Below, one piece after another: positions 16,359 through 26,000 of a stretch of 64,000 nucleotides of DNA. The DNA comes from Salinilacustrithrix sp003476595. Lineage in GTDB: Bacteria > Actinomycetota > Acidimicrobiia > Acidimicrobiales > Salinilacustritrichaceae. Position 1 is the first letter of the stretch. Every line of letters starts with the position of its first letter. Under the pieces are notes generated by a model. It was not told the origin of the DNA. It searched no databases and saw only the letters and a list, made by a program, of their open reading frames with translations. Location of the stretch: contig CAXAUZ010000014.1 of the NCBI GenBank assembly GCA_963972525.1, forward strand, positions 46,710 to 110,709, in the 5' to 3' direction. The position numbers and the translations under genes were made by a program.

Positions 16359-18638
16359 GTGACCGCACCGTCAGGCGCCCGGGAGCCCGCCGGGACAGGG
16401 TTCGAGATCGTCCTGGCCGTGCTTGGCGGGGTCGTAGCCACCGTTGCGACGACGGTCGCTGGTGGGGCCTGGTTGGCGACCCGGCTCACCGGCGGGAGCC
16501 TCTCAGGTGGGCTCGGGGACTGGCTGGGTGTGATGGGCCGGTTGGCCACGGTCCCAGGGGACCCGAGCGCTGCGTGGGGCGACCTGGCCACTGGACTGCC
16601 CGGCCCGATCCCCTACTGGATTTCCACCGTGGTTGTGGCTCTCTTCCTTGCGGCAGTCGCTGGCGGCGGTGTCTCGGTGGTGCGACGGTTGTGGTCACCG
16701 TCTCCGTCGACTTTCGGCGTGGCCGCAGATGCCCGGGTGGCGACGGTTCGCGACGTGGGTCCGCTCGTGGTGCCGGGGACGGTGCCGCCCACCGGGCGCC
16801 TGTTGCTGGGACGGCTGGCCCCGCGAGGTCCGCTCCTTGCCACCGAGGACCGGGAGCGGCATCCGGCCAAGGGGCGGCGGGCGGTGCGGGAGCAGGGTGA
16901 CCGCGGGTCGGTGGCGTTGATCGGCCCGACCCGGTCGGGCAAGACGGTGCTGGCGTCGGCAGGGATCATCGGGTGGGACGGTCCCGTGGTGGCGCTGTCG
17001 GTGAAGCGGGACTTGTACGACGCGACGGGGAGGGCCCGTGCCGAGCGTGGGGACTTGGCGGTCTTCGACCCGGGCGGTGTCACGGGTCTGCCGACGGCGC
17101 GGTGGACGCCGTTGCGGGAGGTGACGACCACGTCGGGAGCGCGGCGGGCAGGTCGGGCGTTGGCCCAGGCGATCCCGCGCAACGGGGTCACGGGCGGGGA
17201 CTACTGGAAGTCCCATGGCGAGACCCTCACATCGGCGTACATGTCCCTCGCCGGCTTGTCCCAGCTTCTCGGTCCGCCTTCCGGGAAGCAGGCGGAGCCT
17301 TTGACGATCGGGCGTCTGGCGTCGTGGGCCTACCTGCACGTCGGGGTCCGCGACCCCTTGGTCAACGATCTCGTTCGTCGGGGCCTGGCCGACGACCGGC
17401 CGTTGGAGGTGCGACTGCTGGCGAGGGATGCGCTCACGAAGCTGATGGCCTTCGAGGGCGAGGACCCCAAGATTCGATCGTCGATTTACGCGACGGCCCG
17501 GTTGGCGTTCGAGGCGTGGACCGAGCCCGCGGTCGCTCATTCGGCGTCGCTCGACCCCCGCGACTTCTACTGGTCCGACGAGCTTCCCAACCATCGGCCG
17601 CGCTATGTGGATCTGGAGTGGCTGATGGGCGGCGAGGACGGTCGCGCGAACACGTTGTACCTGGCTGCGCCGTCGAGCGAGTTCGATCGGCTCAGCCCGG
17701 TGCTCGGTGGCATGCTCGGCGACATCCGGGAACAGATCCACGCCTGGGACATCGCCGGTCGACGACTCGACAAGCCGTTGTTGATCGTGATCGACGAGGC
17801 CGGTCAGCTCGAGTTGCAGTGGCTGCCCGAGGAGGTGTCGACCATCGCTGGACTGGGCGGGATGTTTGTGACCGGCTGGCAGTCCAAGGTCCAGATCAGC
17901 CATCGCTACGGCACGCTGGCCGACGCCGTGTTGGGCGGACACCGCTCCAAGGTCTTCTTCTCCGGCGTCGACGATCCCTCGACCCTGGAGTACGTGTCCC
18001 GGGTGGCGGGGACCTCCCATGTCGGCCAGCGGGGCTGGTCGGCAGACACCACCGGTGGGCGTAAGACCGTGTCCGAGCATCCCCAGCGAGAAGACCTCCT
18101 GCCTGCCCACGTGATCCGCCAGATGCGCCGCCAGGACGCAGTGCTGCTGCACGGCACGCTGCCACCGATCCATCTTCGCTTGATCCGATGGTGGGAGGAT
18201 CCGGACCTGAAACGGCTGGTCCCGACGGGTAGGCAAGGACGCTCGCTCGATGCACCGTCGGCCGGAACCTGCCCGATGGCCGTCGGCGGTCCCCGTCCCG
18301 ACCCCGAGCCGACCCTCGACCGTGCCGTCATCGCCGAGTCCTTGGCCAACCTGCCCCGCCCCAAGGGTTCCCTCGACGACGGGGTGCGGCTCCCGCGCAC
18401 GAGACCGGCGGTGCGCAGAGGGTCCGGGCACACGACGGCGGGGCAGCTCAACCTCGGTCTCGATGACTCAGAGCCGGTGACTGGAAACCGCTACGCGGGG
18501 AACTGCGAGCGGTGCGGAACCCGGGTTCCGGTGGGGGCTGGCCGTTCGACGTTGTTCGGGTCCCGAACTGTCGTGTTCTGTGACCCGATCTGCCCACGGG
18601 CCGGTGAAATGCCTGGTCACGGACTCGACCGGGAGTGA
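16359..18638 (+). CDS. VirD4/TraD-type coupling protein with zinc ribbon tail
   Basis: A 759-residue type IV coupling protein that links the relaxosome to the secretion channel. Two N-terminal membrane helices (about 18-40 and 85-110) precede the ATPase domain. Walker A is LIGPTRSGKTVLA (about 188) and Walker B is LLIVIDEAGQL (about 470). The family's KRDLYDAT and GQRGW-type motifs are visible. The C-terminal 60 residues add a Cys pair motif (CERCGTRVPVG, then CDPICP), a likely zinc ribbon not universal in the family. Its 3' end overlaps the 12-bp repeat array that precedes the next gene. Start: the ATG at 16359 gives the helix pair. No strong ribosome-binding site is visible. Confidence 0.88.
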   Translation: MTAPSGAREPAGTGFEIVLAVLGGVVATVATTVAGGAWLATRLTGGSLSGGLGDWLGVMGRLATVPGDPSAAWGDLATGLPGPIPYWISTVVVALFLAAVAGGGVSVVRRLWSPSPSTFGVAADARVATVRDVGPLVVPGTVPPTGRLLLGRLAPRGPLLATEDRERHPAKGRRAVREQGDRGSVALIGPTRSGKTVLASAGIIGWDGPVVALSVKRDLYDATGRARAERGDLAVFDPGGVTGLPTARWTPLREVTTTSGARRAGRALAQAIPRNGVTGGDYWKSHGETLTSAYMSLAGLSQLLGPPSGKQAEPLTIGRLASWAYLHVGVRDPLVNDLVRRGLADDRPLEVRLLARDALTKLMAFEGEDPKIRSSIYATARLAFEAWTEPAVAHSASLDPRDFYWSDELPNHRPRYVDLEWLMGGEDGRANTLYLAAPSSEFDRLSPVLGGMLGDIREQIHAWDIAGRRLDKPLLIVIDEAGQLELQWLPEEVSTIAGLGGMFVTGWQSKVQISHRYGTLADAVLGGHRSKVFFSGVDDPSTLEYVSRVAGTSHVGQRGWSADTTGGRKTVSEHPQREDLLPAHVIRQMRRQDAVLLHGTLPPIHLRLIRWWEDPDLKRLVPTGRQGRSLDAPSAGTCPMAVGGPRPDPEPTLDRAVIAESLANLPRPKGSLDDGVRLPRTRPAVRRGSGHTTAGQLNLGLDDSEPVTGNRYAGNCERCGTRVPVGAGRSTLFGSRTVVFCDPICPRAGEMPGHGLDRE

Positions 18639-18671
18639 GCTCGGGAGCTGATTCGGGAGTAGTCCCGGGAC
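18630..18671 (+). promoter_or_regulatory. 12-bp-periodic CGGGAG/C repeats, four units
   Basis: CGGGAG starts at 18630, 18642 and 18654 and CGGGAC at 18666, an exact 12-bp period. The final CGGGAC ends 22 bp before the ATG at 18694. The relaxase array shows the identical 22-bp spacing. The array overlaps the stop codon of the coupling-protein gene. There is no ribosome-binding site between array and ATG, which suggests a leaderless transcript. Confidence 0.8.
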
Positions 18672-18693
18672 CCAGATTGCTCATCGTGCCCGC

Positions 18694-21084
18694 ATGGCAC
18701 GCCAGGCCCAGCGGATCAGCTTCGCCACGTTCGCCGACATGGCCGCCCACCTCGACCGTTGGGCGGCCGCATCGCTGACCACCCCGGATGCGTGGACGGC
18801 GGTGCTCGTTGATTCGCAGTCCTGGCTCGACTATTCGGCCCGGAACCAGGCGTTGCTCGCCTCCTACGGCGCCGACGGACCGGTCGCTGGGACCGAGACC
18901 TGGCGGCTCGTGCCGTCCACCGACGCAGACCGGAGTTGTGCGGTGCGCGGTGGCGAGCACGGCTACCCGGTCCGTGTCCCGATCACGACCGGCGGCGCCG
19001 AACCTGACCCCTACCTCGGCGGGACGCGCCCCACCCGCGCCGCTGTGGAGCGATGGGAGTGGCGACCCGTGTTCTCGATCGACCAGCTCGCCCGGCGCCC
19101 CGCGCCCGACGCCCTCGTCCCTGCCGACATACCTCCGCGGCTCAGCGGGCCCGAGGGCAGCGATGAGTTCCTGACCGCGGTCCGCCGGGTCGCCTCGCCC
19201 ACGGTGCGGGGCCGACTCCCCAAACTCGACGATCCCCACCGTGTGCTCGCGGAGGCCGCAGGACGTCTGCCCCGCAACGCGAAGCGCCCGGGCCTCGACG
19301 GACCGCTCACAGAACAGGTCGCCTGGCTGGTCGCCGAGCGGGTCGCACACGCCCCCACCCCCGAGCCACCCGCGATCGATCCATCAGGGTGGACGCCACG
19401 GGAGCGATGGGAACGCCTCCTCGACGTGCTCGAACCGGCCCGGAAGCTCACGGCCGGACTCGGCGTCGCCGTCGGTGTCGATCTCGTGGCATCGCCACTT
19501 CCCCGGATGACGGTCGTCGACGACCGAGTCGTTCCCGCTGGTCGCCGCCATCGTCTCCCAGCTGCTTCGCTCGAACAGCTCCCGATCGGCCGGTGGGTGA
19601 CCGTCGGTCCGTACACCGCCGCCGAGTGGGCGACCCGGGGCGAGGATGCCTCTGGACAGGGCGCGTACCTCCGGCTCAACAAGACCGCGTACCTCTGCGC
19701 CGTCGAGTGCGGAGACGCCGCCCGATGGCGGCTCGAGGATGTCGCCTCCCGCACCGGACATGGCTTGCTCGCCACCGGCAGCTGCGCAGACCTGGACAGC
19801 GCCCGGGAGGCTGCGATCGCGACGGTCAAGGACCGATATCCGGCCCTCACAGCACCCAGCGAACCGGCGACACCTTCACCGGGCGGAACGACCGGAGGGT
19901 GGGAGGCACTACGCGGTGAGGGTCGCAGCGCAGCGGAGCTTCGGCACCTCACCGACCAGGTCACCCTCTACGTCATTCCCGGTCCCGGTGGCCGATGGAT
20001 GCCAGCTGTCCAGACCGGGCCGACTGGCGTGCTCGAACGGTTCCCTCTCACCCGCACCATCGGCGAGGCCCGGGACGCTGCGGAGCTGGCCGGTCATCGC
20101 GCCGCTCGTGCGATCGCCATCGCCGACCCCGTCCGCCTCGACGCCATCGTCAACGAACTCGCAGACAGCAGCGACTACACCCGGACCGAGCTGACAGCCC
20201 TGATCGGCCACCACTTGGACGAGCCTGACCGGCTCCGCTTCGAACATGCCGACCCTGGCGACTTGGTCGACCTCCTCGGCGCCGCCGGCCTCACACCGGC
20301 CACGACAGTCGCCGTGCTCCACGCCGAAGCGGCTGACGCCGAAACCATGGCCGGCCTGCTCCCGACGATCGGGATCCCGATGTCGGACGCGATCGGGGTC
20401 TTGCGGAACCGTTGGGAACTCAGCAGCCTCGACGCAGCCAGCGCGCTCGGAGCCACGGCCGAGGAGATGCGAGACGCTGGCTGCACACCGGTTGAGATCA
20501 TGGCGGCGAGGCCGCGCGACATCCTCCGTGCCCTTCCCGAGGATCCTCAGCTGTGGGAGCTCGCCGCCGGCACCATGGCGACCGCGGGCCACCGACCCCA
20601 GGTCATTGCCGCCCATCTCGTTGCGCATGCCCCGACCCTCGACGCCTTCGCCGCCGGGCTCACCGTCGGTATCGACGACCCCGCTACGGGGCTGATCACC
20701 GCATCACGCTGCGCCGCCACTGGACACCAGCTCGCCGCAGCTTCCGAGGCCTACGGGCTCTCTCCCGCCCAGACCGCCAGCACGCTCCACACCGCCTCGG
20801 CTGCACCTGAGGTTGTGCTCGACGCCATCGACGCCCGCTGCGATCACGACCTCAACACCATGGCCGAGATCGCCACCGACGTCGGCATCGGCGCCGACGC
20901 GATCGATACGTGGTTGCACCCAGCGCCATCCACCCCGCTCCCCTCGGTCGGCGGCCACGACGACGCAGCCGCGCTCTTGGCCGTACTTCCGCCGCCCGGA
21001 CCATCGGCGGAGATCGATCACGTCCACCTCCTCGACACCGTTCCCGAGCCCGAACCCTCACTCCTGGAGCCTGCCCGCCAATGA
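18694..21084 (+). CDS. Large ArdC-N domain protein with helical repeats
   Basis: A 796-residue cytoplasmic protein. The N-terminus (about 8-120) matches the single-strand-DNA-binding N-terminal domain of ArdC (FADMAAHLDRWAAASLTTPDAW, DYSARNQALLASYG, ETWRLVPST). It lacks the HEXXH protease part. A middle section (about 250-400) is of unknown fold. The last 330 residues are built from Ala/Leu-rich helix pairs (for example ATTVAVLHAEAADAETMAGLLPTIG and QLAAASEAYGLSPAQTASTLHTAS) that look like degenerate 30-35-residue repeats. It may coat or protect incoming single-stranded DNA, or bind DNA through HTH-like repeats. It is controlled by the CGGGAG/C array 22 bp upstream and overlaps the next gene by 4 bp. 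Confidence 0.7.
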   Translation: MARQAQRISFATFADMAAHLDRWAAASLTTPDAWTAVLVDSQSWLDYSARNQALLASYGADGPVAGTETWRLVPSTDADRSCAVRGGEHGYPVRVPITTGGAEPDPYLGGTRPTRAAVERWEWRPVFSIDQLARRPAPDALVPADIPPRLSGPEGSDEFLTAVRRVASPTVRGRLPKLDDPHRVLAEAAGRLPRNAKRPGLDGPLTEQVAWLVAERVAHAPTPEPPAIDPSGWTPRERWERLLDVLEPARKLTAGLGVAVGVDLVASPLPRMTVVDDRVVPAGRRHRLPAASLEQLPIGRWVTVGPYTAAEWATRGEDASGQGAYLRLNKTAYLCAVECGDAARWRLEDVASRTGHGLLATGSCADLDSAREAAIATVKDRYPALTAPSEPATPSPGGTTGGWEALRGEGRSAAELRHLTDQVTLYVIPGPGGRWMPAVQTGPTGVLERFPLTRTIGEARDAAELAGHRAARAIAIADPVRLDAIVNELADSSDYTRTELTALIGHHLDEPDRLRFEHADPGDLVDLLGAAGLTPATTVAVLHAEAADAETMAGLLPTIGIPMSDAIGVLRNRWELSSLDAASALGATAEEMRDAGCTPVEIMAARPRDILRALPEDPQLWELAAGTMATAGHRPQVIAAHLVAHAPTLDAFAAGLTVGIDDPATGLITASRCAATGHQLAAASEAYGLSPAQTASTLHTASAAPEVVLDAIDARCDHDLNTMAEIATDVGIGADAIDTWLHPAPSTPLPSVGGHDDAAALLAVLPPPGPSAEIDHVHLLDTVPEPEPSLLEPARQ

Positions 21085-21473
21085 CCACCAACCCGCTCGA
21101 GCCAATCTCGGACAACACCGAGTCGACCGATGAAGCAAGTACCTGGCTGCTCGACCTCGTCGCCGCCGTCGACCACTTACGTCGGGGCCTTCGACCCGGC
21201 CTCACCGTGTGGGATGCCATCGAAGAGGCGGTCCGAACCGACGAGCCTGACTGGAACGACACCGACCCGCTGCGTTCCGCACTCGACGACCTGGTCGGCC
21301 GAGCCGACGGTCCCGTCAGCCTCGAGCTCCAGGCCGCCACCCGCCGCTGGGTGCTCGCCGCTGCCGACCGTTACAACGACGGCCATCACTGGCCCCATCC
21401 GACGCCGCGACGAGGCTTCCCACCGCCCGTCCTCGATACCACCACCATCAAGCATGATCGAAGCAACCAGTGA
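21081..21473 (+). CDS. Small acidic hypothetical protein
   Basis: A 130-residue acidic, helical soluble protein of unknown family (LLDLVAAVDHLRRGLRPGLTVWDAIEEAV). It has no membrane helix or catalytic motif. The start is the ATG in a 4-bp overlap with the ArdC-N gene, so the two are translationally coupled and probably work together. The frame is open earlier, but only as the other frame of that gene. Gene spacing suggests it ends this operon, since the toxin-antitoxin pair that follows has its own operator-like repeat. Confidence 0.65.
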   Translation: MTTNPLEPISDNTESTDEASTWLLDLVAAVDHLRRGLRPGLTVWDAIEEAVRTDEPDWNDTDPLRSALDDLVGRADGPVSLELQAATRRWVLAAADRYNDGHHWPHPTPRRGFPPPVLDTTTIKHDRSNQ

Positions 21474-21483
21474 CCCTTTCGTT

Positions 21484-21500
21484 TACTTCGATTGGAAGTA
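21484..21500. promoter_or_regulatory. TACTTC-N5-GAAGTA inverted repeat
   Basis: A perfect 6-bp inverted repeat with a 5-bp spacer, 11 bp before the antitoxin ATG and overlapping its likely promoter. Antitoxins of this kind usually repress their own operon, so this is a candidate binding site. GGGAG at 21506-21510 is close to the start. Confidence 0.45.
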
Positions 21501-21511
21501 GACTCGGGAGC

Positions 21512-21919
21512 ATGGCACGACAAGTCGAAGACCGAGAGGTCGCCAGCGAAGCCTTGGCTGCGCTTCGTCGGCGCCCTCGACAGTTCACCCTCGCCGACGG
21601 CACCACGGTCCGGCTACCCGACGTGGCCGTCGACGCACTCATCGAGATGCTCGATGCCGTTGCCCACGGCGAAGACGCCACGGTGGTCCGCACACCCCGT
21701 GAGGTGACCACGCAACAGGCCGCCACCGTTCTGAACGTGTCCCGACCGACCGTCGTCAAGCTCATCGACGACGGCACGGTCCCGGCCCGCAAGGTCGGTT
21801 CCCATCGGCGGATCCTGCTCGCCGATCTTCTCGCATACCGCGTCAAGGTTGTCGCCGAGCGCCGAGCTGCCCTCGACGAGATGACTCGCGAGGCCGAAGA
21901 ACTCGGTCTCTACGATTGA
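21512..21919 (+). CDS. Excisionase-type HTH antitoxin, VapB-like
   Basis: A 135-residue protein with an excisionase/MerR-like helix-turn-helix (about 70-115: EVTTQQAATVLNVSRPTVVKLIDDGTVPARKVGSHRRI). The preceding 60 residues and the acidic C-terminus probably bind the toxin. Proteins of this design pair with PIN-domain toxins, and such a gene follows 13 bp downstream. The ATG at 21512 has GGGAG just upstream and an inverted repeat (21484-21500) where an autoregulatory operator would lie. The frame opens 42 bp earlier, but that extension would run through the inverted repeat. Confidence 0.8.
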   Translation: MARQVEDREVASEALAALRRRPRQFTLADGTTVRLPDVAVDALIEMLDAVAHGEDATVVRTPREVTTQQAATVLNVSRPTVVKLIDDGTVPARKVGSHRRILLADLLAYRVKVVAERRAALDEMTREAEELGLYD

Positions 21920-21932
21920 GAGCGTCTGCGAC

Positions 21933-22472
21933 GTGTCGAATGTGGTCGCAGTTCTCGACGCCGACGTTCTCGTGCCGATCCTGAGCTGCGACCTGCTGCT
22001 CACCGCATTCGATCACGACCTCTACCGGCCCGTCATCACCCCCAGGATCTTCGACGAGGTCGAGCGCAACCTCGTCGGGGCACACCCCGACACCGAGCCC
22101 GGCCGCTTGCGTCGCCGCGTCGAGCACATGCGTCGAGCCCTCGAGCTCCACACACGTGCCGACACCGGGAACGCCGTCGGCGGCATCAACCCCAAAGACC
22201 ACCACGTCGTCGCCGCCGGAGTGGAGGCCAATGCCGATGTCGTAGTGACCAACGATCGGCGCCTCCAACGAGAGATCAGTGCCCTCGAGGAACCGATCGA
22301 AGCCCTGTCCGCTGACGAGTTCGCCACGGGTCTCGTGGCCAGCGCCGCTCGCGTCATGGACGCGGTCATCGACGACCTGGTCGCCAAGCGGGTGGTGAAA
22401 CCGGTCTCGCTGGACGATCTGCTCTCTCGGCTCGAGCGGACGTTCCCGTCGCTCGTGGCTGCCTTGGCGTAG
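21933..22472 (+). CDS. PIN-domain toxin, VapC-like ribonuclease
   Basis: A 179-residue PIN-fold protein. Acidic residues expected for the metal site are present: Asp in VLDADVLVP (about 10), Glu in IFDEVERNL (about 43), Asp in GINPKDHHVVAAG (about 90) and Asp in VVTNDRRL (about 109). The family cleaves RNA, often tRNA, when freed from its antitoxin. About 50 extra C-terminal residues (VIDDLVAKRVVKPVSLDDLL) form helices that may contact the partner. With the HTH protein upstream it makes an addiction module that would stabilise the mobile element. Confidence 0.82.
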   Translation: MSNVVAVLDADVLVPILSCDLLLTAFDHDLYRPVITPRIFDEVERNLVGAHPDTEPGRLRRRVEHMRRALELHTRADTGNAVGGINPKDHHVVAAGVEANADVVVTNDRRLQREISALEEPIEALSADEFATGLVASAARVMDAVIDDLVAKRVVKPVSLDDLLSRLERTFPSLVAALA

Positions 22473-22539
22473 CCGTGAGGCTCGCAGGTGACTAGGAAAC
22501 CCGACCCGAGCCCCCCACAGGGGCATCTACGGTGGACTC

Positions 22540-23031
22540 GTGCAGGACGGAGTGTGGGTCACCGATCTGGCCGACGGTCGGGCCGTACTGACGAACGCTG
22601 CGGATCCCAACAATCTTGGTGAGACCGTCGCGGGCTGGCCGATGCCTACCGACTTGCCTGTCGGCGTGACTCGGCTGTGGGAACGTGCGTGCGACCAGTT
22701 TCGATCGGGGTGGGTCTCGTACGAGAACTTCACCGATGCGGTGCGAACGGGATTCGAGGTCGTCGACGCTGCGCTTCGCAACCACGTCGGCGACCTGCTC
22801 GTGGACGGCAAGAGGCGCACGCTCGGTCCACTGATCGACCTCGCCAACGATGACGGCCGCCTGACTCCGAGGCAGTGCGAGTGGCTTTCCGTCTACGCAC
22901 TCCGCTTCCGGAATCGGCTGACCCACGCAGACGGGGCCGAGCCCCTCGTGCTGTCTCCCGGCATGGCCGCCGAGATGATGGAAGGCATCGCACGGTTCGT
23001 GGCGGAGCTTCCCAGCGCCAGCACGTCCTGA
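22540..23031 (+). CDS. Orphan protein with HEPN-like RNxxxH motif
   Basis: A 163-residue soluble protein of unknown family. Its helical C-terminal half carries SVYALRFRNRLTHADG, where Arg124-Asn125-x3-His129 matches the HEPN ribonuclease signature. A long helix before it (EVVDAALRNHVGDLL) suits the two-helix HEPN core. The first 40 residues read as a separate segment with PNNLGETVAGWPMP. The start is a GTG at 22540; the ribosome-binding site is weak. It follows the VapBC-like pair by 67 bp but no partner nucleotidyltransferase is adjacent. It may be an RNase toxin or a defence effector. Confidence 0.55.
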   Translation: MQDGVWVTDLADGRAVLTNAADPNNLGETVAGWPMPTDLPVGVTRLWERACDQFRSGWVSYENFTDAVRTGFEVVDAALRNHVGDLLVDGKRRTLGPLIDLANDDGRLTPRQCEWLSVYALRFRNRLTHADGAEPLVLSPGMAAEMMEGIARFVAELPSASTS

Positions 23032-23058
23032 TCGTTCACTGTCGGGTAGCTGAGCGCA

Positions 23059-26000
23059 TCAGTCCGTCAGATGTAGGCCGACCAGATCGAGTTGCTCGGT
23101 CGATGGAGGTTGGACGTCGGGCGTATCGGGCCGGGCCCGTTCAATCGCATGCATGAGGAGCTCTCGTTCCGCGGCCTGGTCGGGATCCCATGCGGCGATG
23201 TCGAGAGGCTCGGGATGTTCGATGTGCCACCGCGACCGATGCGCAGAGACGTCTTCGATCAGCTTCGTCGTTGCCGGTTCAAGCGCGTCGCCGCACTTGG
23301 TGAGCTGGGCGACGAGGCGAACGAGCCACGGCTCAGCGCGCTCGGCTGCCGCAGCCAGGTCGGGGCTGGCGTGCGCCTGGAGCGTGGCCAGCGTCGCGTT
23401 CGTGTCGGCGCCGGGAGTGTCGGTGACGGCGCGGAGTTCGGCGTACTCGACGATGTGGGGCCAGTGCTCGAGGATCCAGCGCTGACGGTCGCCTTGGGCG
23501 GTGAGCGCTTCGGACAGAAGATCGGCGACGTTGTCGTATGGGAGAGTGCCGTCGGTTTGGAGGCGGGTGATGAAGACTCGCTGGTCCTCGGGAGCGCTGG
23601 CGAGGATGACTTCGAGTGTGCGTTGACGGTCGTGGATTTCCGGTAGGGAGCGGGTCCTCGTCGGAGCGATTGCAGGTGTTGGCTCGTGGGTGTCGAGCCA
23701 GATGCGGCTGCGTGCGATGACCTGCTGGGTGCGGTTCCGGTCGGTCGCCATCGCGGGGTCGTCGGGGTGCGTGCCGAGCGCGCTGGCCGGGTCGGTGATG
23801 CCGTGTCGGGTTCGGTAGGCGGCGACTTGGCGGGTGGCGTCGTCCCAGACTTGGGCGGCCGCGGGCCGGGCCGGTCGGGGACCGAGTTGTTCGAGGAGAA
23901 AGGTGGGCAGGGTGGCAGTGAGCGAGGCGGCCGCCCGATCGGTGGCGAGGCGCACGGCTCGCTCGTAGCGGTCGCGGTCGCCGGACTCGGCTCCGTGTAG
24001 ACCGAGGATGTGCTCCCAACGCCGTTGTTGCTCGCGGGCCGGCGTGACGATGTGGTCGAGCGTGAGTCTGGCCGTGTCGGGGATGGCCCGAGGGGTGGCG
24101 CTCATGTCCGTGATCTGCACGTCGCCCCAGGGGAGTTCCCGTTCGGCTTGACGGCCGTCGGTGGCGAGGAAGCTGACCTGGACGGTGCCTGCGTGGTCGT
24201 TGAGGGCGGTGATGGTGCCGATGTTGTTGCGATCCAGCGCCTTGACGGTGACTCCGATGGAGGCGTGGGTGGCGGTGTGGATGCTGCGCTCGACCCGCGC
24301 CGCGTCCATGGTGGGGTCGGCTCCGATCGCAGTGGTTGCGCGTTGTTCGACCTGGCGGGCGCGCGCAGCTCGGGTCTCGAGTTCAGCGAGGTTGAGGGTG
24401 TCGGCGAGTGCGGCGATGTGGTCGGCGTCGGGGTCGGCGACGAGGGCGAGCTGCTTGGCCCGCGATGTGGCGAGGCGCCGGTCGAGGTCGGCGTCGACGT
24501 CGGTGGTTTCGCCGGGCAGGTGGAGGGGGCTGTCGTGGCGGGCGAGCTCAGCATCGAGCGCGTCGGCCTCGGGACGGGTGAGGACGAGCCAGTTCTCGTG
24601 GCGTCCTCGGGACAGGACGAGGTACCCGGCTTCGCGGTAGAGGCCATCGACGCCGACCGCAATGGCGAGGTCCCAGGTGCCGCCCTGGGCACGGTGGGCG
24701 GTGAGTGCGTAGGCGTGGTCGAGGCCACCGGCGTCGAGGTAGCGATGGTCGAGGTGGATCTGGTTTTGGTCGTGGTCGAGGCGCACGATGACACCGCGGT
24801 CGGTCCGGCCGGTGAGGGTGGCGGTCTGACCATTGAGGACGTGGGCTTGATCGCCGGCGGTCGTGGACGCCGTGTAGTCGTTGATGCGGAGGACGACCCG
24901 GTCGCCGATGGCGAAGTCTCGCCCGGCCCATGTGCCGGCTAGCTCGTCGAGGTGTCCGTGGCCCTGGAGCGTGCGGCGGGCGGCGTGGTTGAGGGCGTCG
25001 ACCGTGGCGTTCGTGCCAGCGATGAGGACCGGGTTGTGGCCAGCGGCCTGGGCGTCAAGCCAGCGATCGACGGCATCGGCGAGCATCGCGTTGCGGTCGT
25101 CGACCACGACAACGCGCCCGTGAGACCGGTAGGCATCGACGGCTGCGGGTACGTGTCCGTCGCGGAGGTGATCGAGAGCGGCGATCTCCCACTGATGGTG
25201 TTGGCGCCGGTTGACGGTGAGCTGGGCCACGGTGCGGGTCGGGTCGGTTGCGAGAGCCGCGAATCCCCCTCCGGCCGTGACCTCGGGGAGCTGGTGGTGA
25301 TCGCCGACGACCAGCACCCGGCCACCGCTCGCGGTCACGGTGGAGACGGCGGTCTCGAGCTCGCGGATCCCAGCCATGGCTGCTTCGTCGATCACGAGCA
25401 CCGTGGATCGGTCGGGGCGGTCGTAGCCGCGGGACCATGACCCCAGGAGACGATGGAGCGTGGACGCGGGGATGTGGGCATCGGTTGCCAGCTCGTGGGC
25501 GGCCCGGGCCGAGGGAGCGGCGCCGACGACCCGGTAGCCCGCGGCCTCGTAGGTGGCTCGGATGGCGTCGAGAGTGAAGGTCTTGCCGGTCCCGGCGGGG
25601 CCGACGAGCACGGTCACACCGTCGGTCGTCGTGGTGAGTGTTCGCACCGCGGTGGCCTGGTCGTCACCGAGGCTGGGGGTGGCAGCGAGGACGCCCTCGA
25701 CCGTGTCCTGCGGAATGGGCGGTCGAGTGCCGATCGAGGCATCGGCGGTGGCGAGGAAGCGGCGCTCGACCGAAAGCAGCTCCGTGGTCGTCCAGCGCTG
25801 TTCGGTCCCGGCGGTGACGGGAACGATGGTGCGGCCGGCGAGGGCCAACGCGGTGAGTCGATCGACAATGGCAGCGGGGGCGCCGTCGCGGACGCGGGCT
25901 GCGATCGCCTGGGTGAGTTGGGCTCGGGTGAAGGTCGAGTCGGACTCGGTGAGGGTCCGGGTGACGTCGTCCACCCAGCCGTCGGGCAGCTTCGGCAGGG

